DNA of 64,000 nt. Source: Fulvimarina manganoxydans. GTDB taxonomy: Bacteria; Pseudomonadota; Alphaproteobacteria; Rhizobiales; Rhizobiaceae. This document shows, piece after piece, positions 17,656 to 25,903 of this stretch (position 1 is its first letter; the number at the start of each line of letters is the position of its first letter). The notes below the pieces were generated by a model that worked only from the letters and a program-made list of their open reading frames with translations, was not told the DNA's origin and did not search any database. The position numbers and the translations under genes were made by a program. Location of the stretch: assembly GCF_900176465.1 (NCBI RefSeq), contig NZ_FWXR01000003.1, positions 62,001-126,000 of the forward strand. The letters are read 5' to 3'.

Positions 17656-20370
17656 ATGAGCATCCGCAATTTCGACGCCCTGTTCCGCCCGAAGTCGATC
17701 GCGCTGATCGGCGCTAGCAATCGGCCCCATTCGGTGGGCGCGGTCGTCGCCGACAATCTCTTCACCTCAGGGTTCAAAGGGCCGGTCATGCCGGTGAACC
17801 CCCATGAGACCGCGATCCGCTCGACCTTGAACTATCGCTCGGTGGCTGATCTGCCGACGACGCCAGACCTGGCCGTGATCGCGACACCGGCGCCCGGCGT
17901 TCCCGCAATTATCGCCGAACTCGGCGAAAAGGGCTGCCGCGCCGCCGTCGTCATCACCGCAGGCTTTGGCGAGGTCGAAAGCGGCCATGAATTGCATCAG
18001 GCGATGCTCGATGCGGCGCGACCCCATTTGATGCGGATCGTCGGGCCGAACTGCATCGGGCTGATCTCGCCCCATGCCGGCATCAATGCGAGCTTTGCCC
18101 ATGTGACGCCCGAAAAGGGCGACATCGCGCTCGTCTCCCAATCCGGGGCGATCGTGACCGCTATGCTGGATTGGGCCTCCGAGCGCGGCATCGGCTTTTC
18201 CCATGTGATCTCGCTCGGGGATATGAGCGACGTCGATTTCGGCGATCTTCTCGACTATCTGTCGACCGACCGGACGACACGGGCGATCTTTCTTTACGTT
18301 GAGAACATCACCCACGCGAAGAAATTCATGTCGGCGGCGCGCACCGCGGCGCGTGCCAAGCCGGTCATCGTCATCAAATCCGGCCGCTCGGCCGCCGGTG
18401 CGAAAGCCGCCCTTAGCCATACGGGCGCGCTTGCCGGCTCCGACGTCGTCTATGACGCGGCCTTTGCCCGGGCGGGGCTCCTACGGGTCTCGAAGCTCGA
18501 GGAAATGTTCGAGGCGGCGGCGACGCTGGCCACCGGCGTGCGCATTCGCGGCGACGGGCTGACCATCGTCACCAATGGCGGCGGCGCCGGCGTCATGGCG
18601 GTCGATGCGCTGGACGCCTTTGGCGGCCGGCTGTCTGATCTGGAGCCAGAGGCGATCGAGGCGCTGGACGCGTTTCTTCCCGCCAACTGGTCGCGGGCCA
18701 ATCCAGTCGATATCATCGGCGACGCGCCGGGCGAGCGCTATGCCAAAACGCTGGAAACGCTTCTCTCCCGCAAAAGCGACGACGCGACGCTCGCCATCTT
18801 CTGCCCCTCCGCCATCACCGATCCCCATGAGGTCGCCCAGGCGATCGTCGACGTGGCGGGGCGCCATCGCGGCGCGCCGGTCTTGACCAACTGGCTCGGC
18901 GGGCGCGGCGTTCAGACGGCCCGCGACCTTTTCGCCGACAACCGGATCGCCACATTCGAGAGCCCCACCAAGGCGATCCGCGCCTTCATGCATCTGGTGC
19001 GTTATCGGCGGAACCAGGAAAATCTCATGGAGACGCCGGCGGCGGGCGTCGCGATCTCGCATCATGCGATCAAGGCCGCCCATGACATGATCGCGGCCGT
19101 TCTCGCCGAAGGGCGCACGGTGATGACCGAGCCGGAGGGCAAGGAGCTTCTGTCCCTCTTCGGCATTCCGATCGTCGAGACCTTCCGCGCGGCAACCCCG
19201 CAGGAAGCCGCCGAGCGCTTCGAGGCGATCGACCATCCGGTGGCTCTCAAGATCCTGTCGAAGGATATCAGCCATAAATCCGATGTGGGCGGGGTTCGGC
19301 TCGGCCTTCGCAGCGCCGAGGAGGTGCGCGAGGCGGCCGAGACGATGCTCGCCCGGATTTCCGCGGCCTTTCCCGACGCCGATATCGAGGGCTTCACTGT
19401 CCAGCGCCTCGTCGACATGCGCGATGCCCATGAGCTGATCGCCGGGATTGCGACCGACGTCACCTTCGGCCCGGTGCTTCTCTTCGGCCGAGGCGGCAAG
19501 GCGGCGGAGGTCATCAACGACCGGACCATCGGCCTGCCGCCGCTCAACTCCGTCCTGGCACGCCGGATGATCGATCGCACGCGGGTCTCGAAACTCCTCG
19601 CCGGCTATCGCGACGTGCCGGCCGCCGCGCCTGGCACGATCGAGGATGTGCTGGTGCGCCTGTCGGAGATGATCGTTCATCTGCCCGAGATCACCGAGCT
19701 CGACATCAATCCCTTCCTGGCGACGAGCGAGGGGGTCGTCGCGCTCGATGCGCGCGTTGCTGTCCGCCCTTGCGCGCCCGGTCGCGACCGTCTGGCGATC
19801 CATCCCTATCCCCACGAGCTGGAACGCGAAATCACGCTGAAGGACGAGCGCCGCTTTCTCTTGCGCGCGATCCGCCCGGAGGACGAGATCGCGCTCGCCG
19901 AAATGGTCTCGCGCTGCACGCCCGAGGATCTGCGCCTGCGCTTCATGGGGCCGATGAAGGTGTTTCCGCACCAGACGGCCGCCCGCTTCACCCAGATCGA
20001 CTACGACCGCGAAATGGCCTTCGTCGCCACCGATCCGGGCTCGGCCTATGGCATGGGCACGATCTATGGCGTCGTGCGCGTCGTCTCGGACCCAGAAAAC
20101 GAGAAGGCCGAATATGCCGTCCTCGTTCGCTCAGACATGAAAGGCCAAGGCCTCGGCTACGGCCTCATGCGCGCCATCCTCGCTTACGCTGCAAGGCGGG
20201 GCCTCAGGGAAGTCTATGGCGAGGTCCTTCGCGAAAACACCGGCATGATGCGCATGGCCCGCCATCTCGGCTTCGAAACCGGCCGCTACGAGCTTGGCTC
20301 CGATACGGCCCATGTGGTGTTCGATGTGGCGAAGGCGGCGGAGTGGGATGGGGCGGAGGTGTTGGAGTGA
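17656..20370 (+). CDS. ADP-forming acyl-CoA synthetase fused to GNAT acetyltransferase (PatZ/Pka-like)
   Basis: A 904-aa fusion. Residues about 5-130 form a CoA-binding Rossmann domain (SIALIGASNRPHSVGAVVAD). Residues 150-460 are the ligase-CoA domains (GPNCIGLISPHAG). Residues about 490-700 form an ATP-grasp domain (VALKILSKDISHKSDVGGVR). Residues about 735-890 are a GNAT domain with the acetyl-CoA loop RSDMKGQGLGYGLMRAIL. This is the layout of the protein acetyltransferases PatZ/Pka, where the synthetase part senses acyl-CoA and the GNAT part acetylates lysines. The frame is open to 17554, but the ATG at 17656 begins the conserved domain. Confidence 0.9.
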   Translation: MSIRNFDALFRPKSIALIGASNRPHSVGAVVADNLFTSGFKGPVMPVNPHETAIRSTLNYRSVADLPTTPDLAVIATPAPGVPAIIAELGEKGCRAAVVITAGFGEVESGHELHQAMLDAARPHLMRIVGPNCIGLISPHAGINASFAHVTPEKGDIALVSQSGAIVTAMLDWASERGIGFSHVISLGDMSDVDFGDLLDYLSTDRTTRAIFLYVENITHAKKFMSAARTAARAKPVIVIKSGRSAAGAKAALSHTGALAGSDVVYDAAFARAGLLRVSKLEEMFEAAATLATGVRIRGDGLTIVTNGGGAGVMAVDALDAFGGRLSDLEPEAIEALDAFLPANWSRANPVDIIGDAPGERYAKTLETLLSRKSDDATLAIFCPSAITDPHEVAQAIVDVAGRHRGAPVLTNWLGGRGVQTARDLFADNRIATFESPTKAIRAFMHLVRYRRNQENLMETPAAGVAISHHAIKAAHDMIAAVLAEGRTVMTEPEGKELLSLFGIPIVETFRAATPQEAAERFEAIDHPVALKILSKDISHKSDVGGVRLGLRSAEEVREAAETMLARISAAFPDADIEGFTVQRLVDMRDAHELIAGIATDVTFGPVLLFGRGGKAAEVINDRTIGLPPLNSVLARRMIDRTRVSKLLAGYRDVPAAAPGTIEDVLVRLSEMIVHLPEITELDINPFLATSEGVVALDARVAVRPCAPGRDRLAIHPYPHELEREITLKDERRFLLRAIRPEDEIALAEMVSRCTPEDLRLRFMGPMKVFPHQTAARFTQIDYDREMAFVATDPGSAYGMGTIYGVVRVVSDPENEKAEYAVLVRSDMKGQGLGYGLMRAILAYAARRGLREVYGEVLRENTGMMRMARHLGFETGRYELGSDTAHVVFDVAKAAEWDGAEVLE

Positions 20371-20507
20371 GGGGGGCGTGGAAGGGCCGGAAGCGGAACG
20401 CCAGCTTCTGGACTGGAATTGTGGCGATCGCTCTTCGGCTCCCGCCATACCCACGATCAGGGTGCGATACGATCGCAGCGCTGCGAGGCTTGTTCTGTTG
20501 CCCTTCG

Positions 20508-21668
20508 TCAGAGACGGAACACCTCGATCCGTTCGACACGTTTGCGCCGAATTAGGCCGAAGAGCGTGCCGTCCGAAAGGATACTCAAAGGTTCGGCCTG
20601 TTCTCGCTCTTCGCGGCGATATGGTTGATATTCGATTAGCGCCTTTGGTTCGCCTGCAATAGAGTCGCTAATGGCACGCAGTGCGCCGACCTCGATCCCG
20701 ATCACGAAGCTCATCTCAATCAGATTGATCGATGGTTCGGACAATCGCAGAATGCCGTATCGCCTGCCGTCAATGGCGACGACAGGCATCAAGACATCGG
20801 ACGGCCCACCGGTTATTTCCGTATCACGATTGCTCTTCAACCGATTTGAGGCGTCGTGCAGCCCCATCACGCGCAACCAAGCTGCATAATTCTGTCGCCG
20901 CACCCAATCCTTGGGAAGGTGAACTTGTGGTCCATCATCCTCCTTTCCGGGAGGGTCGACGAAGACGATAGCGGAGCGCGTCGAATTGCCAGTTTCGCGG
21001 AGGCAGGAATAGGCAGCATAGCCTTTGCTCGGCGTTGGGGTGACGGCCCCCAACCATGGGATGACCTGTTCAGACAGCGCCCTTTTGAGAGTTCGCTTGA
21101 TCGGTGTGCAGACATTGTCCTCGAGCGTGAAACTCGCCTTTGATTCCAGAATCATCCGGCTGCTGTCCTCATGCTCGAACAGGAAATCAGCCACCCTCTC
21201 GGACCCTGTCGCCGCAAGATAGGCCAAAACGGTTGGGTCCGAACCGAGGTGGCCGAGAAAATTGTATCCCCTCGCCTCGGCAAAAAGGATCGAAAGGCCT
21301 TGCCCGACGCGTCCAGCAAGGCTGCTTTGGGTGACGTCGGCGAGGATCGACGAGGCACCTGGCATTAACTTGATGTTCGCTGACGATCCAAAGTCGATGA
21401 TCCGGTCCATCTGGAGTATGAAGCCTAGGCTCGGCAACGCAAAATTGCGCTTGATCAGATAGTCAGCCTTTACGACAGCATGTGCCAGCCGGATCCCGGT
21501 AAACGGAAGGATGCCTACCGACGTCGCGAGATGCGACCAGAGTGGCTTATTACTTAACCGTTTTTTGAGCACGTCCGCGCGCTTCCACTCATAGAGGTCG
21601 ATAGCACTCGGCCCCATTGAGGCCATCACATTACAGACATACTTGAGCACGCTTTGAATCCCCTCCAC
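20508..21668 (-). CDS. Orphan protein, possible PD-(D/E)XK nuclease-like fold
   Basis: A 386-aa protein that I do not recognise. The base composition looks less GC-rich and the codon choice less biased than in its neighbours. This suggests transfer. Residues 120-225 show an arrangement like a PD-(D/E)XK nuclease core: Glu131 in LSILFAEARGYNFLGH, Asp161 in RVADFLFEH, then MILESKASF with Glu175 and Lys177, and a following helix with KRALSEQVIPW. No membrane segment or signal peptide is seen. The C-terminal half has VVAIDGRRYGILRLSEPS. No partner gene is adjacent, so a lone defence or DNA-repair gene is possible. The nuclease idea is inference from motif spacing only. Confidence 0.6.
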   Translation of the reverse strand: MEGIQSVLKYVCNVMASMGPSAIDLYEWKRADVLKKRLSNKPLWSHLATSVGILPFTGIRLAHAVVKADYLIKRNFALPSLGFILQMDRIIDFGSSANIKLMPGASSILADVTQSSLAGRVGQGLSILFAEARGYNFLGHLGSDPTVLAYLAATGSERVADFLFEHEDSSRMILESKASFTLEDNVCTPIKRTLKRALSEQVIPWLGAVTPTPSKGYAAYSCLRETGNSTRSAIVFVDPPGKEDDGPQVHLPKDWVRRQNYAAWLRVMGLHDASNRLKSNRDTEITGGPSDVLMPVVAIDGRRYGILRLSEPSINLIEMSFVIGIEVGALRAISDSIAGEPKALIEYQPYRREEREQAEPLSILSDGTLFGLIRRKRVERIEVFRL

Positions 21669-21937
21669 ACGAGTTAGACGCCGTCCCTCAGTGTGCTTAC
21701 ATACTGCGATTGCATTCTGATGCGACGCTCGTCACCTGCGAAGTTGATCGCAGTGTTCTCGAGCGCGGGGCGAGCCTGCTCTTTGGTTCGGAGGAGATCC
21801 CCACCAATCCGATCGAATTGCGGTTTTCGGCATTGATCTCTTCGCCATTGGATGACCGATTAGGGCGCAAAGCAGATGAACGCTCATCCTTTCGCGTATG
21901 ATCTACGGACAATCGAAACCACCCACCAAGGCACCCC

Positions 21938-22393
21938 ATGGCCCTTCGTGAACGCTTTCCCGACCTCCCGCCGATCTGGGCCGCTGGCTTTGCGCTGGCT
22001 GGTTGGGGGCTCGCGCAGGTTTTGCCGGTCGTCGATTTCGCTTCGAGCCTTGCCGCTGCGATCGGTGTTGTCTTGAGCTTGGCTGGCTTCTTGCTCGCAG
22101 CCTGGGCTGCGGTCTGGTTTTCGCGGAAGAAGACCTCGATTGAGCCGGGCGAGCGGCCGACGAGCCTCATCGTCGAGGGGCCGTTTCGGGTCAATCGCAA
22201 TCCGATCTATACGGGCATGGCGCTGGTTCTGATCGGCATCGCCTTTTGGCTCGGGGCCATGAGCGCGTTGGCCTTGGCGCTTTTGTTTCCTTTCGTCATC
22301 ACCGCCCGGTTCATTCGCGACGAGGAGGCGTCCTTGCGCGTAGCCTTCGGCGCGGAGGCGGAGGCCTATCTGCGGCGGACGCGGCGCTGGTGA
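21938..22393 (+). CDS. Isoprenylcysteine carboxyl methyltransferase-like membrane protein
   Basis: A 151-aa membrane protein with helices at about 13-35, 38-60 and 90-120. The segment VEGPFRVNRNPIYTGMALVL is the family signature shared by ICMT and phospholipid methyltransferase-like proteins. The region RDEEASLRVAFGAEAEAYLR near the C-terminus includes the conserved Glu and the Y-x-x-x-T/V-R end. Bacterial members presumably methylate a small lipid or protein substrate with SAM. The substrate is unknown. It is convergent with chrA, only 13 bases away. Confidence 0.87.
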   Translation: MALRERFPDLPPIWAAGFALAGWGLAQVLPVVDFASSLAAAIGVVLSLAGFLLAAWAAVWFSRKKTSIEPGERPTSLIVEGPFRVNRNPIYTGMALVLIGIAFWLGAMSALALALLFPFVITARFIRDEEASLRVAFGAEAEAYLRRTRRW

Positions 22394-22406
22394 GGGTCCG
22401 GCCGGC

Positions 22407-23645
22407 TCAGGCGACGAGAAGACCGCCGAGGCCGGCGAGGAGGACGACGGCCCAGGGCGGGGCCTTCCAGACGACGAGGGCGACGAAGGCAGCGCTCGCC
22501 AGCGCGAAGTCGTTCAGATCCTTGATGCCAGAGACGAAGACCGGCTCATAGAAGGCGGCGGCGAGGACGCCGACCACGGCAGCGTTGGTGCCCGAGAGAG
22601 CGGAGCGCAGGTGCGGCAGGCTCGAGAGCTTAGCCCAGAACGGCAGCACGCCGACGAGAAGCAGCATGCCCGGCAGAAAGACCGCGATAAGCGCGCCGAG
22701 GGCGAGCGGCAGGCCGCCGGCCACCGCGCCGAGATAGGCCGCGAAGGTGAAGAGCGGGCCGGGCACGGCCTGCGCCGCGCCATAGCCGGCGAGAAAGGTG
22801 GTTTCGCTCATGTAGCCGGGCGAAACGGTCTCGGCCTGCAGGAGCGGCAGCACCACATGCCCGCCGCCAAAGACGAGGGCGCCGGAGCGATAGACGCCGT
22901 CGAGGAAGTCGAGCACCGAACGCTCGCCCAAAGCCAGAAGGGGGAGGAGCACCAATAGCGCGGCGAAAGCCGTTAAGCAGGTGATCGAGGTGATGCGCCC
23001 GATCGAAAAGCGCAGCCCCGTCTCGCTGGGCGCGGCGCTGGGTTTGAGAAGCGCGAGACCCGCAACGCCCCCGGCGAGGATCGCGGCGATCTGACCGAGC
23101 GAGCCCGGCAGTATGGCGAGGATCGCGATGACGGCGGCGGCGATCGCCGCCCGCTCTGCGTCGGGCGCAAGGCTTCGCGCCATGCCGAGAAGCGCCTGGG
23201 CGACGACGGCGACGGCCGCGATCTTCAGCCCCGCGACGATGTCAGCGCCGATGCCGTCGGTGAAGCCCGCGACGCCGAAGGCGAAGAGAACGAGCGCGAT
23301 GGCCGAGGGGAGGGTGAAGGCCGTCCAGGCCGCGAGTGCGCCGAGAAAACCCGCGCGCGACAGGCCGATGGCAAAGCCGACCTGGCTGGAGGCCGGGCCG
23401 GGGAGGAACTGGCAGAGCGCGACGAGCTCGCCATAGGCACCATCGGAAAACCAGCGGCGGCGCTGGACGAATTCGTCGCGGAAATAGCCGAGATGGGCGA
23501 CCGGGCCGCCAAAGGCTGTGAAGCCGAGCTTGAGGAACGCGGCGAAGACTTCGCCGGCCGAGCCTTGTGGCGCAGCCTCTTTGGCGGCCTCGCCATTCGG
23601 CCCGACGCCGTCGTTCTGCGCATTTTTCATGTCATGCCGGCCCAT
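22407..23645 (-). CDS. chrA: Chromate transporter, ChrA family
   Basis: A 412-aa inner-membrane protein with about ten to twelve hydrophobic segments. It is built as two related halves. The first half carries FTAFGGPVAHLGYF and LPGPASSQVGFAIG. The second has FGGGHVVLPLL and AQAVPGPLFTFAAYLG, which repeat the same pattern. This is the long (two-domain) CHR class, which can export chromate using the proton gradient. An alternative start is Met6. There is no chrB-like regulator beside it, so its regulation is not evident. Confidence 0.92.
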   Translation of the reverse strand: MGRHDMKNAQNDGVGPNGEAAKEAAPQGSAGEVFAAFLKLGFTAFGGPVAHLGYFRDEFVQRRRWFSDGAYGELVALCQFLPGPASSQVGFAIGLSRAGFLGALAAWTAFTLPSAIALVLFAFGVAGFTDGIGADIVAGLKIAAVAVVAQALLGMARSLAPDAERAAIAAAVIAILAILPGSLGQIAAILAGGVAGLALLKPSAAPSETGLRFSIGRITSITCLTAFAALLVLLPLLALGERSVLDFLDGVYRSGALVFGGGHVVLPLLQAETVSPGYMSETTFLAGYGAAQAVPGPLFTFAAYLGAVAGGLPLALGALIAVFLPGMLLLVGVLPFWAKLSSLPHLRSALSGTNAAVVGVLAAAFYEPVFVSGIKDLNDFALASAAFVALVVWKAPPWAVVLLAGLGGLLVA

Positions 23646-23746
23646 CGATCAGGGATTAAGATCGGCCAGACGGTCTCACGCCTTCATGACAGTTCGACGA
23701 CGGCATCGGCCGCCAAGATATGCAGAGCGGATGTCTGCCCAAGCGG

Positions 23747-24172
23747 TCAGCGCGAACGCTTCGGCGTGATGTCCTTCATCGGTCTGTCGGCGTCGACCTC
23801 CGCCATCAAATGCTCCTCGCCGAAATGGTCGAGAATGAGGTCGAGATTGCGGCGATTGGCCTTGAAGACCACGTCGAAGATGTCGCCGAGAAGCGGCACG
23901 GAGCCGACGGCGACATCAATGCCGACATTGCCGAGCATCTTGGCGATCTTGGCATTGGGCATTCCGAGGCGGCGAGCCTCGTTGACAATCCAGAGCGCGA
24001 TGACGGCGCCGCCCGCATCGCCGATGCCGGGAATGAGGCCGACGACCGAATCGGCGCCGAAGCGTATTCCGGTGCCGGGTACGCGGATGGCCGTGTCCAT
24101 CAGGCGCGCGACGCGGCTGATGCGTCGCAAGCGCCGGAGTCGATCGGCGGCGTGGTGGGAGTCGGCGCTCAT
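23747..24172 (-). CDS. DUF4112 family protein
   Basis: A 141-aa protein with the DUF4112 pattern: MDTAIRVPGTGIRFGADSVV, then GLIPGIGDAGGAVIALWIVN, and SVPLLGDIFDVVFKANRRN. The two glycine/proline-rich motifs flank a hydrophobic stretch, which suggests peripheral or integral membrane contact. Function is unknown. The frame extends to a TTG codon at 24193, but the ATG at 24172, with AAAGGA upstream, is the more likely start. It diverges from the antiporter gene at 24378. Confidence 0.85.
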   Translation of the reverse strand: MSADSHHAADRLRRLRRISRVARLMDTAIRVPGTGIRFGADSVVGLIPGIGDAGGAVIALWIVNEARRLGMPNAKIAKMLGNVGIDVAVGSVPLLGDIFDVVFKANRRNLDLILDHFGEEHLMAEVDADRPMKDITPKRSR

Positions 24173-24377
24173 GCGAAGGGTCTGTCCTTTCAAAGGATTG
24201 GTTTCGCAAGGGATATGGTAAGCGGCCGACAGCTCGTAAAGATGGCGGTCTCAGGACGGCGCTTTCGTCTCGAAGCGGGCGACATTCCTCCCCCGGCGCC
24301 GGCCGCGTTGCCTTTTCCTGGCTATGTTCTGCCCTTAGACGTTGCGGCGTGCGACGGAGAATGCGGAACGCGGATCG

Positions 24378-25769
24378 ATGGAACACGCAGCAGCCCGGGC
24401 CCATGAAACGGGTCTCATCGAAATCGCCTTGGTCATCGTGCTCGCGGTGTCGGTGGGCCTCCTTCTGATGCGCCTCAAGCAGCCACCACTCGTCGGTTTC
24501 ATCTTGGCGGGCGTGCTGCTCGGCCCCTCCGGCTTCGGTCTCGTGGCATCGTCGAACGAGAACATCACCATGCTCGCCGAACTCGGCGTCCTGATGCTGC
24601 TCTTCTTCATCGGCATGGAATTGTCGCTGAAGGCCTTCGTCGCGGCCCTCAAGCCAGCGGTGCAGATCGCCTTCGGCCAGCTCGCGGCCTCCATGGCGAT
24701 CACCTTTGGCCTGATGGCGATTTCCGAGGCGACGCTCGCCGAAGCCCTCATTCTCGGCTTCATCATTGCGCTGTCCTCGACCGTCGTCGCCATGAAGATG
24801 CTCGACGATATTGGCGAGCTACGCTCCGAATCCGGGCGGATCGCGGTCGCCGTCTTGATCGCCCAGGACCTTGCCGTCGTCCCCATGTTGATCGTCGCGA
24901 CATCGCTCGGCGGGGAGGGCGAGATCGGCTGGGTGGGGCTAACCATCAAGATCGGCGTCGCCGTGGCGGTTCTGGCCGGTCTCCTCTGGTATCTCGGCCG
25001 GCGCCCCAAGCTGAAGCCCGCTTTCGCGCCGGCGGTCGAGGACAATGTGGAGATGCTGGCGCTCGGCTCGCTCGGCTTCTGCTTTGCGGCGGCCGCGATC
25101 TCCGGCTTCATCGGCCTGTCGCCGGCCTATGGCGCCTTCATCGCGGGCCTCGTCGTCGGCGCCTCGACCCTGCGCTCGCCGGTCATCCATGTGGTCGAGC
25201 CGATCCAATCGATCCTGCTTGTCGTCTTCTTCCTCTCCATCGGCCTTCTCATCGATATCGATTACATCGTCGAGAACTGGGTGCTGGTCGCCGTGGCGAG
25301 CTTCGTCGTGATCGTCGCCAAGACGGTCTGGAACGTCCTTCTCATTCGCTTGGCGGGGCTGAAGCACACGACGGCCATGGAAGCAGGCCTTGCCATGGCC
25401 CAGATCGGCGAATTCTCCTTCGTCCTCGCCGCCGCCGCTTTCGCCTCGGGTGCCATCGGCCTCGACGTCTATCGTCTGGCGCTCGCCGTCACCGCCGTCT
25501 CGCTCCTCGTCTCGCCGGCTTGGATGATCGTCATGCGCCAGATCGAGGGCGAAGCCCGCTTCGGCTATGCCGAGTTCAAGCAGGCCTTGGCGGAGCTCTA
25601 CGAGGATCAGGTCGAAACGGTCGAGGATGTGGGGCAATGGATCCGCGTCCGCCTCAGGGCCCTTCGCCGCGCCGCTCGCCGCCGCCGCGTCGCAAAGCTG
25701 GAAGCCCGGCAGACGCCTTCCTCCGAAAAGGCACCCGCCGAAGCGTCCGAGAAGGCGCCGGCCGAATGA
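24378..25769 (+). CDS. Kef-type cation:proton antiporter
   Basis: A 463-aa membrane protein with about twelve helices of the CPA2 sodium/proton exchanger fold, starting at the ATG at 24378 (the frame opens at 24342). Motifs include RLKQPPLVGFILAGVLLGP, AELGVLMLLFFIGMELSLKA, and IAQDLAVVPMLIV with the ion-binding Asp of CPA2 antiporters. Unlike KefB/KefC it has no C-terminal TrkA-N domain. The tail is instead basic and ends in an Ala/Pro/Glu repeat (SEKAPAEASEKAPAE). It probably exports potassium or sodium in exchange for protons. Confidence 0.88.
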   Translation: MEHAAARAHETGLIEIALVIVLAVSVGLLLMRLKQPPLVGFILAGVLLGPSGFGLVASSNENITMLAELGVLMLLFFIGMELSLKAFVAALKPAVQIAFGQLAASMAITFGLMAISEATLAEALILGFIIALSSTVVAMKMLDDIGELRSESGRIAVAVLIAQDLAVVPMLIVATSLGGEGEIGWVGLTIKIGVAVAVLAGLLWYLGRRPKLKPAFAPAVEDNVEMLALGSLGFCFAAAAISGFIGLSPAYGAFIAGLVVGASTLRSPVIHVVEPIQSILLVVFFLSIGLLIDIDYIVENWVLVAVASFVVIVAKTVWNVLLIRLAGLKHTTAMEAGLAMAQIGEFSFVLAAAAFASGAIGLDVYRLALAVTAVSLLVSPAWMIVMRQIEGEARFGYAEFKQALAELYEDQVETVEDVGQWIRVRLRALRRAARRRRVAKLEARQTPSSEKAPAEASEKAPAE

Positions 25770-25903
25770 CAATCCGCGCGTCGAAAGACCCTCCGCAAGG
25801 CGAAATAGCGCTTGCACGGAATGGAGCGGCTGATGTTCGATGCGGCGCACAAGGGCCGGCGTGACCGGCACCGATTTCAACAAAGCAGTCTGGAGGCCGA
25901 TCG

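Noticed and set aside
18481-19971. A 496-aa open frame antisense to the acyl-CoA synthetase fusion
   Set aside because: The composition is typical of a shadow frame, while the plus strand encodes a complete multi-domain enzyme.
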